Part shown: one piece after another, positions 11,955 to 23,690 of the stretch
Numbering within the stretch: the stretch's first letter is position 1
Layout: the number at the start of each line of letters is the position of its first letter
Assembly (NCBI RefSeq): GCF_050908995.1
Contig: NC_135133.1
Coordinates: 1,592,001 to 1,656,000, forward strand
DNA: 64,000 nt
Direction: 5' to 3'
DNA from: Andrena cerasifolii
Lineage: Eukaryota; Arthropoda; Insecta; Hymenoptera; Andrenidae
Translations under genes and position numbers: made by a program
Notes under the pieces: generated by a model
The model's input: the letters and a program-made list of their open reading frames with translations, nothing else
The model's database searches: none
Told to the model about the DNA's origin: nothing

Positions 11955-13058
11955 CAGGGTCAGCGTTTTATCCTGCAACCCGCGCTCGCGCGAACTTGTA
12001 CAATGGCAACAGCGCCTCACGAACGCATTCCACTACAACCATGTACCGGCCCAGCGGAGAGCTGCCAGCTGCCTGGACAACAGTGATGCCTGACCTCCGA
12101 AAATTTTAGGATGGTCTCTTACAAATTAACGTCGCAATTAAGAGCTATTGGGAATTTCCGGCCCCAGGTAATCGAGCCGCGCGCTCCGCTTTTATGATCG
12201 ATTTACCACTCACACCCCAGGTTACTGTAATGAGGTTTGTAAATAATGTCGACTGATCTCGTACCCGTCTCAATTTCAAAAATTTTAGCTACGACAGGGT
12301 TGACCGCGGCGCTATACCCTTGTACAGAGAGATTTTTCGCCACCTGCGTGTAAAAGCCACAATAATGGCGCATCATTCCAAAAAATTACATTAACGGAAG
12401 CCGGTATAGGCGTGGCGTTGAGTAGCTAAGACATTCAGACACAAAAATTCTAGAAAAAAAATTCAAACACCGCTACAACCAAAGACACGTCCCATTAGTT
12501 ACCCCTTACGTCTGATATAGGTATGCACTGCATTAAGGATAAAATCATAAAAAAGAAAACCAGAACAATAGATTCTGAGACCTGCAGAACTAACACATAA
12601 TTGAATAAAAATTTAATTTTCTCAATTTCTGAAAGTATTGATACAGAAACAACTAGCCTATTGTTTACCAACACCATGAATTTTAAAAACAGCATTAAAT
12701 ACAGTATCAAATAAACAGTTTGCAAAAGCTTTTTACAACATTTATGGTTAAAAAATTGATAGAAAAAAAATTAAGTAAATGTAAAATATTTTAAATTATT
12801 TATATTTCAAAAGTTATACGAAAAAGGCCCCAAATTTGTCAACCCGGGCCGGGAAATTCTGAATAGCTCTTTGCGACGTTAATTTGAAAGAGACCATCCC
12901 AAAATTCTCGAAACTCGGGCATCACTGCTGTCCAGCGGTCGCTGGCAGCTCTCCGAACGCCGGGACGGTGCATGGTGTAGTGGAATGCGTCCGTGAGGCG
13001 CTGTTGCCATTTCACCTGTTCGCGCGAGCGCGGGTTGCAGGATAAAACGTTGACCCTG
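11955..13058. mobile_element. TA-flanked TIR element with about 210-bp arms (1.1 kb)
   Basis: TA|CAGGGTCAGCGTTTTATCC on the left and GGATAAAACGTTGACCCTG|TA on the right. The arms continue inward (GCAACCCGCGCTCGCGCGAAC and its complement, then GGAATGCRTYC, TGGTCTCTT, TTAACGTCGCAA) to about 12165 and from about 12846. The centre is AT-rich without coding capacity. TA duplication plus CAGGGT ends fit the Tc1/mariner superfamily. Confidence 0.85.
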
Positions 13059-14568
13059 TATGTATTGCCCCAAGCTCGTGCAACACTCGCCTAATTGTTT
13101 AAATAATTTAGAATTATTTTGTTGCAACTATAGTACAAACGTAACGCATATAATAATAAGAAAAATACGAAATGAGCAGAAATGGGGACATGGGCAGAAA
13201 TTGGGACATTCATTCACCTCAGTCGCTTCGCGCCCACGCACCTACGACAGTTGTATCGTCTTTGTTCTGTCGTTGTTAATTGTGGTGTACGTCGCTATTG
13301 TATTGTGTGTCATCGACCGTCGGTGCGTGTACTGAGTGACAAAATAAACGTGTGTCGTTCACTGGTGAGGCTAATTTCGATCACCTGTCATTCTTCCCAC
13401 GAGTCATCCCAACCCCGGCATTTAAATCTGCCCTTCACGGAAACAATACGCTATTCTACTGCGAAATAATTCAACTAATTGCAGATGGCTGCAAAGCGAT
13501 TTACGTTTCATCCGTGACGTGGAAAATATTTCCATTCTATTAATATTTCACCAGAGTGTAACAGGATGTTTTATTATTGCTTTACGTGACGGTTAAATAA
13601 TGATAGTAGTAATATTACATAACGCGCTCTTCCGCAACACTGATGTTTCATAAAACACCGCGCAATATACATTCCCCCATTACATTAATTGCGTGCAACG
13701 TTGCACTGTGGTAGTATTGTAATGCAACACTTCCCATTGGCGTGAAATAGAACGAACTCGTTAAGAGGAATAACGACTATCTTAATTTAAAATGTAAAGT
13801 CGACTTTACCATTCATGTTTGAAGTGATTGTCAGTAATATTTTTTGCATCGCTATTTATTAATCCACTAAAGATCCATTCTGCGAAACGAAACATAAAAT
13901 AGGAATCATTAAAAAATCGATACTTCTACGTGCAATTATTTGCGTCGCAATTGATTCATATGAATAATAGTTGTTCAGTGGTTCTCAAAATTTAAAAATA
14001 TATTGCTTACCGGCCCCTTCCATTGACGTACAAAACATTGCAAATTCGTTTAAACATTTATCCATAAAACTGGAAAGAAGGCCTTCCTTATTTTATTACA
14101 CTCCGAGTTTCATAATTTTCTGAATTTCCGGGTTGACGAACGTCCCTTGTGAGCGTAACTCCTTAAATCGCATTTTTCTTCGAATCCTGAAGGCGTAGAC
14201 AAATTTTGCGAATAGATTTGAATTCAGCGCATCAAAATCTATAGGAAATGATGTATCACAAGTCAAGAAAAAACTTTAACCACGCGTTATAACGGAAAAA
14301 AAAATTTCTTCTAAAATGTCAAATTTAACGTAGATTTTCAAGATCAAAACATGTTTGTCATACATTCTCAATATTTGCTCCTTATTCTGCGACATCTTAT
14401 CTTTAACCTCGAAAAAAATTCACCCCTCTATCCTATTCCTATGAAAAGCTCTACGATTTTGACCCAAAAAGGAGCAGTTCGTCCCACTGTGCGCCGGCGC
14501 CAGACGCATAGGGAATCGTTCTGTGAGGTTGGCAAGCATGTGAGCCACCTGCTGGAATGCATGGAGAA
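13059..14568. other. Non-coding AT-rich DNA, no gene recognised
   Basis: Includes the right arm of the older interrupted inverted repeat (13171-13210). 14110-14340 shares the phrase GAGTTTCATAATTTTC...AATTTCCGGGTTG with 51345-51385, so part of it is dispersed repeat. No exon-like frame with family similarity. Confidence 0.45.
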
Positions 14569-14899
14569 TAGTGTTGGCTAGAACCGTGATTTGTGAATCA
14601 CGAGTGATTCGATCACGTTCGTTCCCAATCACGGTGATTTTTCACAGTAAGCCGTCATTTTCGCGATCGCTTCTGATTGGTGCAGGGAGAACAGTGATTC
14701 GCGATTTTCATGATCGCTTCTGATTTGTGGAGAGCATAACTGCTCTTTGCACGCGCCACATAACCCCAATTTCTACTTTCTCTCGAAACATTCTCAAGTC
14801 CTCACTGTTCTTACAGAATCGCAGTTGTATATTTTGAACCAATGTAATCGTTCTTGATCTATTTAAATTAACGAATATTTCTTCACTTTAGTTAAAAAG

Positions 14900-14952
<53 letters not shown>

Positions 14953-15227
14953 TACTTTAGCCAATCAAATCAGTGCGTGCATATACTGACTATTTATGAA
15001 TGTGTATTCTATATATTCGCCGAATTAGCACGCTTTGACTGTAACACAAGCTGTATTGAAGTATTTTATAAAAAATAATTCAATCAAGATCAAGAATTAC
15101 GATCACAGTAAACAATTCACTCAAGTTAAAAAAATCACTTTTTTTATTGAAGTTAAATCACGACCGTGATCGAGATTCTGCGATCACTGTGATAAATCAC
15201 TGTTTGTGATTTTGCACTCCATCCCTA
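14569..15227. mobile_element. Non-autonomous hAT-type element with perfect 8-bp target duplication
   Basis: Flanked on both sides by the identical octamer ATGGAGAA (14561-14568 and 15228-15235). The element starts TAGTGTTGG and ends CTCCATCCCTA (complement TAGGGATGGAG), as hAT ends do. Just inside both ends are many short repeats of the form GTGATTTGTGAATCAC, GATCACGGTGAT and GATCGCTTCTGATT: the subterminal repeat pattern that hAT transposases bind. The middle holds a (TA)n tract. 659 bases, no transposase. Confidence 0.88.
14904..14950. repeat. (TA)n microsatellite
   Basis: About 46 bases of alternating TA inside the hAT-type element. Confidence 0.93.
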
Positions 15228-15645
15228 ATGGAGAAGCACGAGGCAGTAAGATATAAGCCATTGTATCAGAAAGGAGGTTATGTCATTTTATATCACTAAT
15301 TTCTTAAATGTAATCCATACTCTCATTAAACTGCATGTATCAGTGCGTCATTATTTCTGTCGTCGACCCCACACGTTGTAAATAGGGAAAAAATGACTAA
15401 AACATTAATATCTGGGCGTCGATTTAAAAGAATTGAAACAATTTTAAAATTAATTAATTAGGACAGCTCGCGTATGAGTTAATGCTAATTTACTATATGA
15501 AAAAAAGTGAATTGTTTTTAAAGTTGACTCAGACTCCTGTGTTTAAAAATCACCCCTCACTTTTGGTATTAGGGAAAATGGATGGACATTTTATTTTAGA
15601 ACGGAAATCTATGCAATAGCATATAATAATTGTCAATGAAAAAAT

Positions 15646-16470
15646 AAAGATGTGAACTTTTCCTCTGGGAAACCTTTTTTTTCACCGAAAATTTGTATGC
15701 ATCGAAAGCACGTATCAAATAACATGCAGAAATGACAATTTTGAGGTTAGGAATTTATTCGTTGCAAAGTTATGAGGCGAAAAAGTTGCAAAATTTTGAC
15801 ATATTTTCTAATCTTTATTGTGACAGTTACAGTGGTTGTCGCATATGATTCGTTGTTGGAGGTTGGAGGGGTAGGAGTATGTAGTTTCTTTGTTTTTCAA
15901 AACGGTTACATTGAGGGATTTCGACAGCATAAAAACTTAGGGTGATTCGAAAATACTTTAAAATACTTTTTTTACATTTCGAACAAAATTGTCTTTTTAT
16001 GTTATATATTTAAATACTGCACTCCCTCCCCTCTGTACAGTATTTCCGTTGACTTATTCCGAAACAACGCAATCCACTTTCTAATTTATCCAGGGTATTA
16101 GTATTTGTTGGGGATGTGAGTTTTGGCATAACCTACAATAATTTTTTACCCAGCAAAAGTTGGAAGAGGGTGCGTTTTTAGTATCTGAGGATCTGTAATT
16201 ATACTCACCAATGCGATCGTGTCAGGTCCGTGGCCAACGTTGTATAGTATTGGTTAAAAAAAAGTATCCATTCAAATTGAAGCATAATAGTTAGCCACAT
16301 TAGGGGTTAGAATATACTTAAAAATTTCACAGTCCCTTTTACTCAATAACTTTTTACTGAATAGATTCCTAAACTCAAAATTGTTATTTTTGCATGTTGT
16401 TTGACACGTGCTTTCGATCCATATAAATTTTCAGTGAAAAAAAAGGTTTCCCAGAGGAAAAATTTACCCA
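15646..16470. mobile_element. Foldback repeat, 130-150 bp arms
   Basis: The left arm 15646-15780 (TTTTCCTCTGGGAAACC, GAAAGCACGTRTCAAA, CATGCAGAAATGACAATTTTGAG) is matched in inverse by 16320-16470. Arm similarity is about 75%. True outer ends are unclear because sequence outside the arms may also belong to the element. Confidence 0.65.
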
Positions 16471-16652
16471 AATAAGGAGTTACAGACAAAAATATTTTGC
16501 AATAAAGTTCTGCTACTGATAAATTTTCTATTAATTTTGTCCCCTATTAAAAACTGCCCAGCATGTCAGCAGTTCGATAAATATTATTTATAAATTTTAC
16601 CGCTGCCCTAAGCTGCAACCTACTTTGCCTATATGTATACAAATCCGTCCCT

Positions 16653-16793
16653 GCTGGGCGCACTTATCAGTTCCGTGTCAGTTTCGTGCCAGCGGCGTCT
16701 CAGGAGCGAGGTCCTCTATCCCTTCTTCTTCTTACCACTGACACGTCGACGTGGAACTGACACGAAAGTGCTAAGTGTGCCCAGACCTTTAAG
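16653..16793. mobile_element. Short inverted-repeat element (TGTCAGT-rich)
   Basis: GGGCGCACTTATCAGTTCCGTGTCAGTTTCGTG on the left pairs with CACGAAAGTGCTAAGTGTGCCC on the right. The repeated TATCAGT/TGTCAGT words recall the element at 54961-55145. About 140 bases. Confidence 0.45.
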
Positions 16794-16795
16794 CA

Positions 16796-17660
16796 CAGTG
16801 TTTTCTTTTGAGTGGCCATTGAATTTTCGTAGAGGAAATGATACATTTCTTCTTAATTCTGGGGTCAAAAGGAGTTGGAACGTTAGAAGGTTAACTCAGC
16901 ATGAGAAAATTTAAAATCAGTTAATTATTTACAGAACAGCAGCGACACATTAGAATCCCTTCACGGTTTGTTTTAACATCCATGTCACACGAGTTGTATT
17001 TATTGTAAAATTACTTAAAAAAAAAATTAATTTCATCTATTTAGAAACAATTTTCATGTGTAAACGTTTCCCCCTTTTCCAAGTTTAAATTAACACTTTG
17101 ACTGGCACAACCTTTTGAAAGATGCTCCTTCAAGTTGGTCAGGCCTTTTGAGCAATCGCTTCTGCCAAGAAATATTTGTTTTAAATTCGCACTCTTAATA
17201 CATGACAACGCTAATGAAATTTTTAACTTTTAATATCGCCTATTAAATCTTAATGGTCCCTACTGCTACGAATGTATAGGCTATATTTTCCCGACGAAAA
17301 TTATTCCGAGCACGACCATATTCTCAACATTCTTAATTATACATAATTCGAATCGCTTCAGAATTCAGCAGACAAATTCTACACCGTGTATGATTAAAAA
17401 TAGCTTCAATGAGATCCAGTTTAACTTATTTTCATTAACAGAATCACGCCACTCCGTTGATACTTTCACGAAAATCTAATGGATAACGTAGGAATTACAA
17501 TTTTTATTACTAGGTGACTCATCGAAACTTGGTTTATTTTCAAAGTAAAATAATTGATGATTAGGCAGGTAGGTTGCATGAAGCATGGATGAATGGTCCG
17601 CCCAAACCGTGCACGGGATGCAAACCCGTGGGCGTGAAAACACGTCGACGTCAGAGAAAC
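16796..17660 (+). repeat. Dispersed repeat family D, copy 1
   Basis: 16796-17175 is matched in inverse, block for block, by 23690-22700: AGTGTTTTCTTTTGAGTGG, AAATGATACATTT, TTGTTTTAACATCCATGTCA, ATGTGTAAACGTTTCCC, then ACTTTGACTGGC. The end block 17595-17660 (GGGATGCAAACCCGTGGGCGTGAAAACACG) recurs at 38880, 49630, 52820 and 19575. No coding capacity. Confidence 0.6.
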
Positions 17661-18196
17661 TATATTTCAGCAAATTCAAATCGTTTGTTCATAAGTCTGT
17701 TTCCCACTGTCCATGTTGTTAGTATTTCAATGTTAACTCTGGGTTACATTGCTTATTATAATTCATTCTTGTGTAAAAAGAACCCAATCCTCGTTAATAT
17801 TTGGTTTCTGCATAAATTCTGTGCGCTAAAATACGTCTTCTCCAGATTCGATTTGTCAAAGGATATATAGTTGTTTGGGTACTTCAAACTATGCACTTTC
17901 CATCATTATTTATGAGCATTTTCCATCTATGTGGAAGTCGTGTTATACCTTTTATAAAACTCTTCAAATTTATCATTACAGAAGAATTTATGGCACTTGT
18001 TATGGTCACGAAATTATTGAAGTATTACGATACAAATCCGGTGAATACAGTGGATGAGGAATAAGTTCCCATTGCAGTTTCCATATTCTTTCTTTTGAAC
18101 ACCCTATCGATTCACAAGGGATGGTCTTTTAATTTGTAGTTCTTGCTGCACTCTTTCAAGTTGTTGACAATACAAATCAACACTGGAAGTTGCACT
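17661..18196. other. Non-coding AT-rich DNA, no gene recognised
   Basis: Short open frames at 17574-18057 have no recognisable domain or convincing splice context. Confidence 0.4.
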
Positions 18197-18744
18197 GACA
18201 AGGGACTACCGCGAACCCGGACTCACCGATTGGAACGCAACTTTGTTGGTTTTTAGAGTGACTGAAAACAAGAACAACGGTGTGTTTCAGTTGGGCCTTA
18301 TCGCCCTGTAAGGAGGTGAAACCTAACCTCAAAGTCAAATTGACACTTCCACTTTTTTGCGTATAACTCTAAAAGTACAACAGACAGAGAAAAATGTTTC
18401 AAACAAAAGTTTAATGGTGCAATAAGCGCTACAAACATCCGTTAAAAAAATTTTGAAAAGACTTAAAAAATATATATAACTGAAGAAAAAAAACTTTTTT
18501 CAAAATTTTGTTAACGGAAGTTTGTAGCGCTTATTGCACCATTAAACTTTTGTTTGAAACACTTTTTTCTGTCTGTTGTACTTTAGGAGTTGTACGCGAA
18601 AAAGTGCAAGTGTCAATTTGACTTTGAGGTTAGTTTTCACCCTCTTAAAGGGCGATAGGGCCCAAATGCAAGACACCGTTGTTCTTGTTTTGAAGCACTC
18701 TAAAAACCCACAAAGTTGCGTTCCAATCGGTGAGTCCCTTGTGA
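18197..18744. mobile_element. ACAAGGGA foldback family, copy 1
   Basis: Long inverted repeat that shares nearly its whole length with 60227-60790: GACTCACCGATTGGAACGCAAC, AACAAGAACAACGGTGT, TCAAAGTCAAATTG, CAGACAGA and GTGCAATAAGCGCTACAAAC. The right end lacks about 16 terminal bases present in the other copy. The AT-rich centre is 60-70 bases. Open frames inside are inverted-repeat artefacts. Confidence 0.88.
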
Positions 18745-19899
18745 GTAGCTCATGATGTGCACTCATAGTATAAACGAATTGGAGGACTTAGAACTTATGC
18801 GGTGACCTAATAGGTACATAAAAATAGAATTAACTGTTGTTGAAGAGATTACCCACGACCACAGACCCCAGCCGGATCGTTAGTACCGGGCAGAGAGACA
18901 GAAAAAGAGCGCGACTGCTCTGAGAACGGAGTTACTTACTTAAAAGTTGGCCCGCCTAATTTACTTGTCCCCGCTTATTAGATTCCCTTCGACGACGAAA
19001 GTTTCCGTCGGCCACAGCTGCGGCGACGGGAACGATGTCACCGTTACCGTCACACCAACTTCTTAATAATGCAGCCGCGCAACGGTGCACCGCCTGTTGC
19101 AATATGCAACGGCCTACGAGCAACGAGATCCGACGGAGACCAAAGTCATGGTCGTTCGCCAGCGTTCCCGTGCTCCAAGCATCTTTTACACGTGATGGTC
19201 GATTTCACGCCACTCGAGGACTTCTGTTCACGGCGACGCAACGCGAACGTAGAAGAACTGGATAGGGAAAGGATGGCGCTGAGGGTCACGGAAGGCTGGC
19301 AGAGAATAATGAAGGCGCCCCCTACAATTCAGAATTCTGTTCTATCAGTCATTCAAGTGGGTGTAAACGGAATCGCGTGGACATAAGTTAAATGTATACC
19401 GGACAAGACTCAACGACATAAAAGTGTTCGCTGTAATTAAATCTAACATCGTAAAAGGAGTAATGAAACTGTCAAATAATGCGCAACTTCTTTAAAACCT
19501 TAAGCAGTCTCACACATCAACGTCTCTTCTCTTCTATAAGGTGTCAAGAAACTTGCCTAACTACATCGACTGGCGTCGCCGTGTTTTCACACCCGGGGAT
19601 TTGCACCCTGTACGCGCTTCTGGCGTAATTTCACACCGAAACCTGTTTAGGGGATCCATTTCAAGGCTTAAAACGCAAACTATAAGCTTATTATAATTTG
19701 GTAGCTCATAGCTTCAATGTTACGTCGTTTCTGTTCTGCATGTATCAACTATTTCCCTTTCTTTTTTGTTTATACACGTATTGTCTCTTATTATAATTAT
19801 GGTTGTAAGTAACTAATGGGTACTCCCCGTTAACTAACTAAATAAAATGAAAAAATAAAACAATTCTTGGAAAAACATTGAAGGTATTGCGCAAGGGTA
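18745..19899. other. Non-coding; GC-rich stretch 18840-19390
   Basis: Two overlapping + frames at 19035-19386 show no family motif and no good flanking splice sites. 19565-19645 carries a fragment of repeat family D (GGATTTGCACCCTGTACG, flanked by GACTGGCGTCGCCGTGTTTTCACAC). Confidence 0.35.
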
Positions 19900-20486
19900 G
19901 GATAGACCGGGGGTGGTAGGAACACTTTGACTTTGCAATACGATTGCGCAGGAACTATCACAGTTAGAAGGAAAGTTCTTATACGAAAATGTTACTTACT
20001 TATATGACATTATTGAGAATAGGACAGTTTAATATCCAGGTTATTAATAAAAAATGAGAAGGGGAGAAAGTGTTACAACCGTCCCTGACCCTGGGTCGGT
20101 TGTAACACTGCATGGAGTCGATAGTAGCGCAAATTTAACTTTACGAAATTAAAATATTCGTTAATTTTAATTATAATAATAAATGAAAAAAGTAAAATTT
20201 ATAACCAATTATGCGGTGTAGCAAGTGTGGCAGAAATAGAAAACGTTTTGGCTGGTGCATTCTTCATGTGATCAATCCTTACATTCAGTACGTTGCACCC
20301 ATTCTTCATTTGTTTGCTTGTGCTGTGCTATATTATTCTATGGAATCAAGACAATATTATTCGTGTTCTTTGTCACTATGTATTCGGTTCTGTCGCGGTA
20401 CAACCGACCCCGATTGTCGATGTTACAATCGTCTCCAGCCAGGCTTTTGAACTGAAATTACAAATTTTGATTAACGATCAGTATTA

Positions 20487-22055
20487 GGGGAGACCGGGGC
20501 TAGTTGTTACACTTTTCAGTTTTTTATTTTTTATTTTTTTTGCATTCCATTTTCAATTCTATCAATGACTCTCACTTAAAGTACGTCCTTTCCTCTACCG
20601 ATGACCGCTATCGCGTGTAATTAAACGAAAACCATGACTTTGAAACAAGCCATTTTGAAAGTCGAGACATGTTGTAACAACGTGCCCCGAGTAAGGGCTA
20701 GTTGTTACGCAATACGGGGCAAGTTGTTACAGAATTAAATTTTACGAAACGAGGCTTATTGTGAGTAATATAATTATATTTTCTTGAACAAAAGTAAGTT
20801 TATTAATATTAAGAATCTGTTACAATAAATATACAATAAAAAATCTATTTGAAAAATAATAAAAACTACTGAAATCAGTTGCACTAATTATCGTCATCCG
20901 TTTCGTACGGGGACTCGCAATTAATGCACACATAAAAGTGATTCTTCGGTTTTGCACACTTCTCATGTGCCCACTTTTTGCATTCTATGCACTGAATCCA
21001 CTTTGTGGAGCCCCTCTTTGAATTTGAAAAATGAGAGAGACAGTGCAAGCAAACGCATTCTTCATCTTCGGAGGAAGAGTGTCTATTATTTGTGGTGGAT
21101 TTATTTTTCATCTGCCTTTTCTTTACTGTATGTTTTTTTATTTTTATGTCATCAGTTTCCTTTTTAAAACTTTTTAATAAAATCTTTTTAGGTTTTATTT
21201 TTTACTTTTCGTTTTTTCTTTCAACAGTTGTTCCTGACGTATGGATTCTCTTACAGGCGTGTTCGTTAAAATTTCTGATTTCATCTTCTTTCTTCGTACA
21301 ATTGTGGTCTTTTTTCCGCTACAGGATACGGTTTTACTTGTTCAGGAGTTACATGTGGTTGACACGAGTTGGCAAAACTTGTAGACGGTTCGGACGTATC
21401 AATAGACGACTTTCATTACGAAATGAAGAAGAGAGCCACCATAGTGGCGTTCTGTTCCAAAAAATCATTTAGTGGGAAGCAACTACAGTGGCGTTCCGTC
21501 CAAAAACATCATTTAACAGAAAGCCATTATGGTGGCGTTCCGTCCCCGAAAAATCATTTAGCGGGGAACCACTATAGTGACTCGTGGTAACTAAAGGGTT
21601 AAATTAATAAATTAATTACTAAATACAATGTAACCACATGCCCCTTCTTTCCCTCTGTAACAACGTGCCCCTTTTCATATGTAACAACTTGCCCCTTGTC
21701 TTGTGCAACAACTTGCCCCGGTTGACACCATTGTGTATAAAAAGCTATAAGTTCATACCAGTTGGGTGTATTCTTATGTTCTTGGTGCCAATCTGTAATA
21801 TTAATTTACATACATTTATCTGTTTGTTCGGCAGAAAAGATTGAAGTAGAAAGAGAAAAGTTACTATTAGTACCGAAACACACAAAAAACTGTAATAAAG
21901 TGACAACGCGTGAACCGAGTACAAACAAACTACATACACAACCGTGTATGGTTGAAACACATCAGCCACTTCATCGTCGAAGTGATAGTCCAAGCAAAAA
22001 AATTTAAACGGCTTTGTAACAACCTGCCCCTGTAACAACTAGCCCCGGTCTCCCC
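20487..22055. mobile_element. TA-flanked pogo-like element with decayed transposase (nested)
   Basis: TA|GGGGAGACCGGGGCTAGTTGTT on the left and AACAACTAGCCCCGGTCTCCCC|TA on the right match over at least 22 bases. Repeated GCCCCTTGTTACA-type words lie inside both ends (20680-20730; 21645-21725; 22010-22045). It contains the 3' end of a transposase gene on the minus strand (next entry). 1569 bases. Confidence 0.85.
20884..21335 (-). pseudogene. Decayed C-terminal part of a pogo/Tigger-type transposase with a PHD-like zinc finger
   Basis: The downstream frame (20884-21111) reads SSSEDEECVCLHC, SNSKRGSTKWIQCIECKKW, AHEKCAKPKNHFYVCINCES: a Cys4-His-Cys3-type PHD-like finger, CxxC...WIQCxxCxxWAHExC...FxCxxC. 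Upstream (about 21210-21335) a piece reads KSEILTNTPVRESIRQEQ, a phrase typical of the linker after the DDE domain in insect pogo-superfamily transposases (recalled). Stop codons and a shift separate the two pieces, and the DDE catalytic core and CENP-B-type DNA-binding domain are absent. The protein would have cut and pasted the element in the nucleus; this copy cannot. Confidence 0.65.
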
Positions 22056-22699
22056 TACTTTAAAAATAACCAGATTAAATATTCAAAAAAAAAAGAAAAA
22101 ACACGTACTTGCAAAGGGAGTATTTATATTACAATTTTAAATCAATAAGAAAAGTTACTTTAGGGTATCGAAAAGTTATTTTCTTCACTATACATGTCTA
22201 CTGTGTATCTATACTGCTACGATATGGATGTGTGTGTTCCAAATGTCATTCTTCATCATATATCCAAAATTGGTGTTAATGTCTATCATATGTTCTGAGA
22301 TATTTAACGTGTTACAATCCTCCCCTATCCCCCTGGTACTATCACCCCGGTCTACCCTACTATTATGTTTGGTTTGGAAACAAACCGAGCTCAAAGTTCG
22401 CTTTATACTGTGCCAGCTCAGTGACCCCTTGCTCTCGTGCAGTCGATCGCGATAAATCGGCTTGTGTGCAAATGAAACATCCACGAACGGAATTTAAATT
22501 TTTTATATTTTTCATTGAATATGTGCGTAGGTATTACCAATGAATTGCTCAGATTTTTCTGATGAAAATGAGTTTAAACCCGATCGCGTTCGAAGTATTT
22601 TTAATTATACATAACGTACAATTGGTTTACGGAATTCGGAAGTAAAAATTCATCGGGAAGGCCTCTCCTATCCATTTGTCACGAACATGCACTGTACAT

Positions 22700-23690
22700 G
22701 GAACATAGAAGTTTCAAATTTTACTAGTGCCGTCACATATGTTCAAAGCGCAGGGCGAGTTGGACAAATCTTGGGAAGGCCAGATCGCCTTGAAGGGACA
22801 CTTTTTAAAGTGCTAGCCAAAGTTTTAATTTTAATTTCGAAAAGAGGGAAACGTTTACACATGGAAATAGTGTCTTAATAAAAAAATGAAATTGGATTTT
22901 CGAAGTAATGTTATAATAAATACTATTAGTGTGACATGGATGTTAAAACAAATCGTGAAGGGAACACTTCACCGCTGTTCTATAATTAACTAATTTTAAA
23001 TCCAACCCTACTAAAAGGGAGGTCCGGTTATCCGAACACTCTGATTTTTTAAAAATTGTGCAGGGTTGTAGAGGACCTCAATAGATGTATCAAACAATTT
23101 TTCGTTTGTGCCCGTTTTCAGTTCTTCAGGGTGAAACACCCCTTAAAGGTTAATGTGTGATTTCCTGATTTCCTGTATATCTTGAAAACTATAGTAGATA
23201 CAAAAAAAATTATTAGAATGGAAACTTAACCGTTTTTATAGCCTATAAAACTGTGTAATCAAATTGTTTAAAATTTGCAATTTAAACAGAAAAATGTTCC
23301 CCACCACAAATTTTAAACAATTCGGTTACCTAGTTTTATACAGCAGAAAAAAACATTATATTTTCTTTACAACATTTTTTTCATGATATACTGGAAAACA
23401 GGAAACACTCATTAACCTTTAGGAGGGTGTTTACAATACTGAAGAACCGAAAATGAGAATAAATGAAGAATGGTCTGATACTTTTTATTTGGGTACTCTA
23501 CAAACCTGCACAGTTTCAAAGAAATCGGAATGTTCGGGTAACCGAACTTCCCTGCGAGTGTACTTAATTTTTATTGTTCCAATTGTTCCCATTGTCAAAG
23601 GGTGACCCGAGAATAAAATAAATGTATCATTTCCCACTACGTAAATCCAAAGCCCACTCAAAAGAAAACACTGCATAACTCTGTACTGAA
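22700..23690 (-). repeat. Dispersed repeat family D, copy 2, split by an insertion
   Basis: Inverse match to 16796-17175 in two parts, 22700-23005 and 23565-23690, separated exactly by the 23011-23560 element. The order of blocks is kept, so the insertion came after the repeat had spread. Confidence 0.65.
23011..23560. mobile_element. TIR element with GGTTATCCGAAC ends, inserted in repeat D
   Basis: The left arm AGGGAGGTCCGGTTATCCGA and the right arm, whose complement is AGGGAAGTTCGGTTACCCGA, pair. Arms run about 190 bases inward. TA occurs at both proposed borders (23009-23010, 23561-23562). CGGTTATCCGAAC termini resemble those of Tigger/jerky-type elements (recalled). No transposase. Confidence 0.72.

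Larger units (their letters stand above)
19900..22357. mobile_element. TA-flanked TIR element (outer host of a nested element)
   Basis: Left end TA|GGATAGACCGGGGGTGGTAGG and right end ATCACCCCGGTCTACCC|TA (complement GGGTAGACCGGGGTGAT). Internal sequence near both sides carries GTTACAAC/GTTGTAAC words. It is split by the inner element at 20487-22055. Confidence 0.65.
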
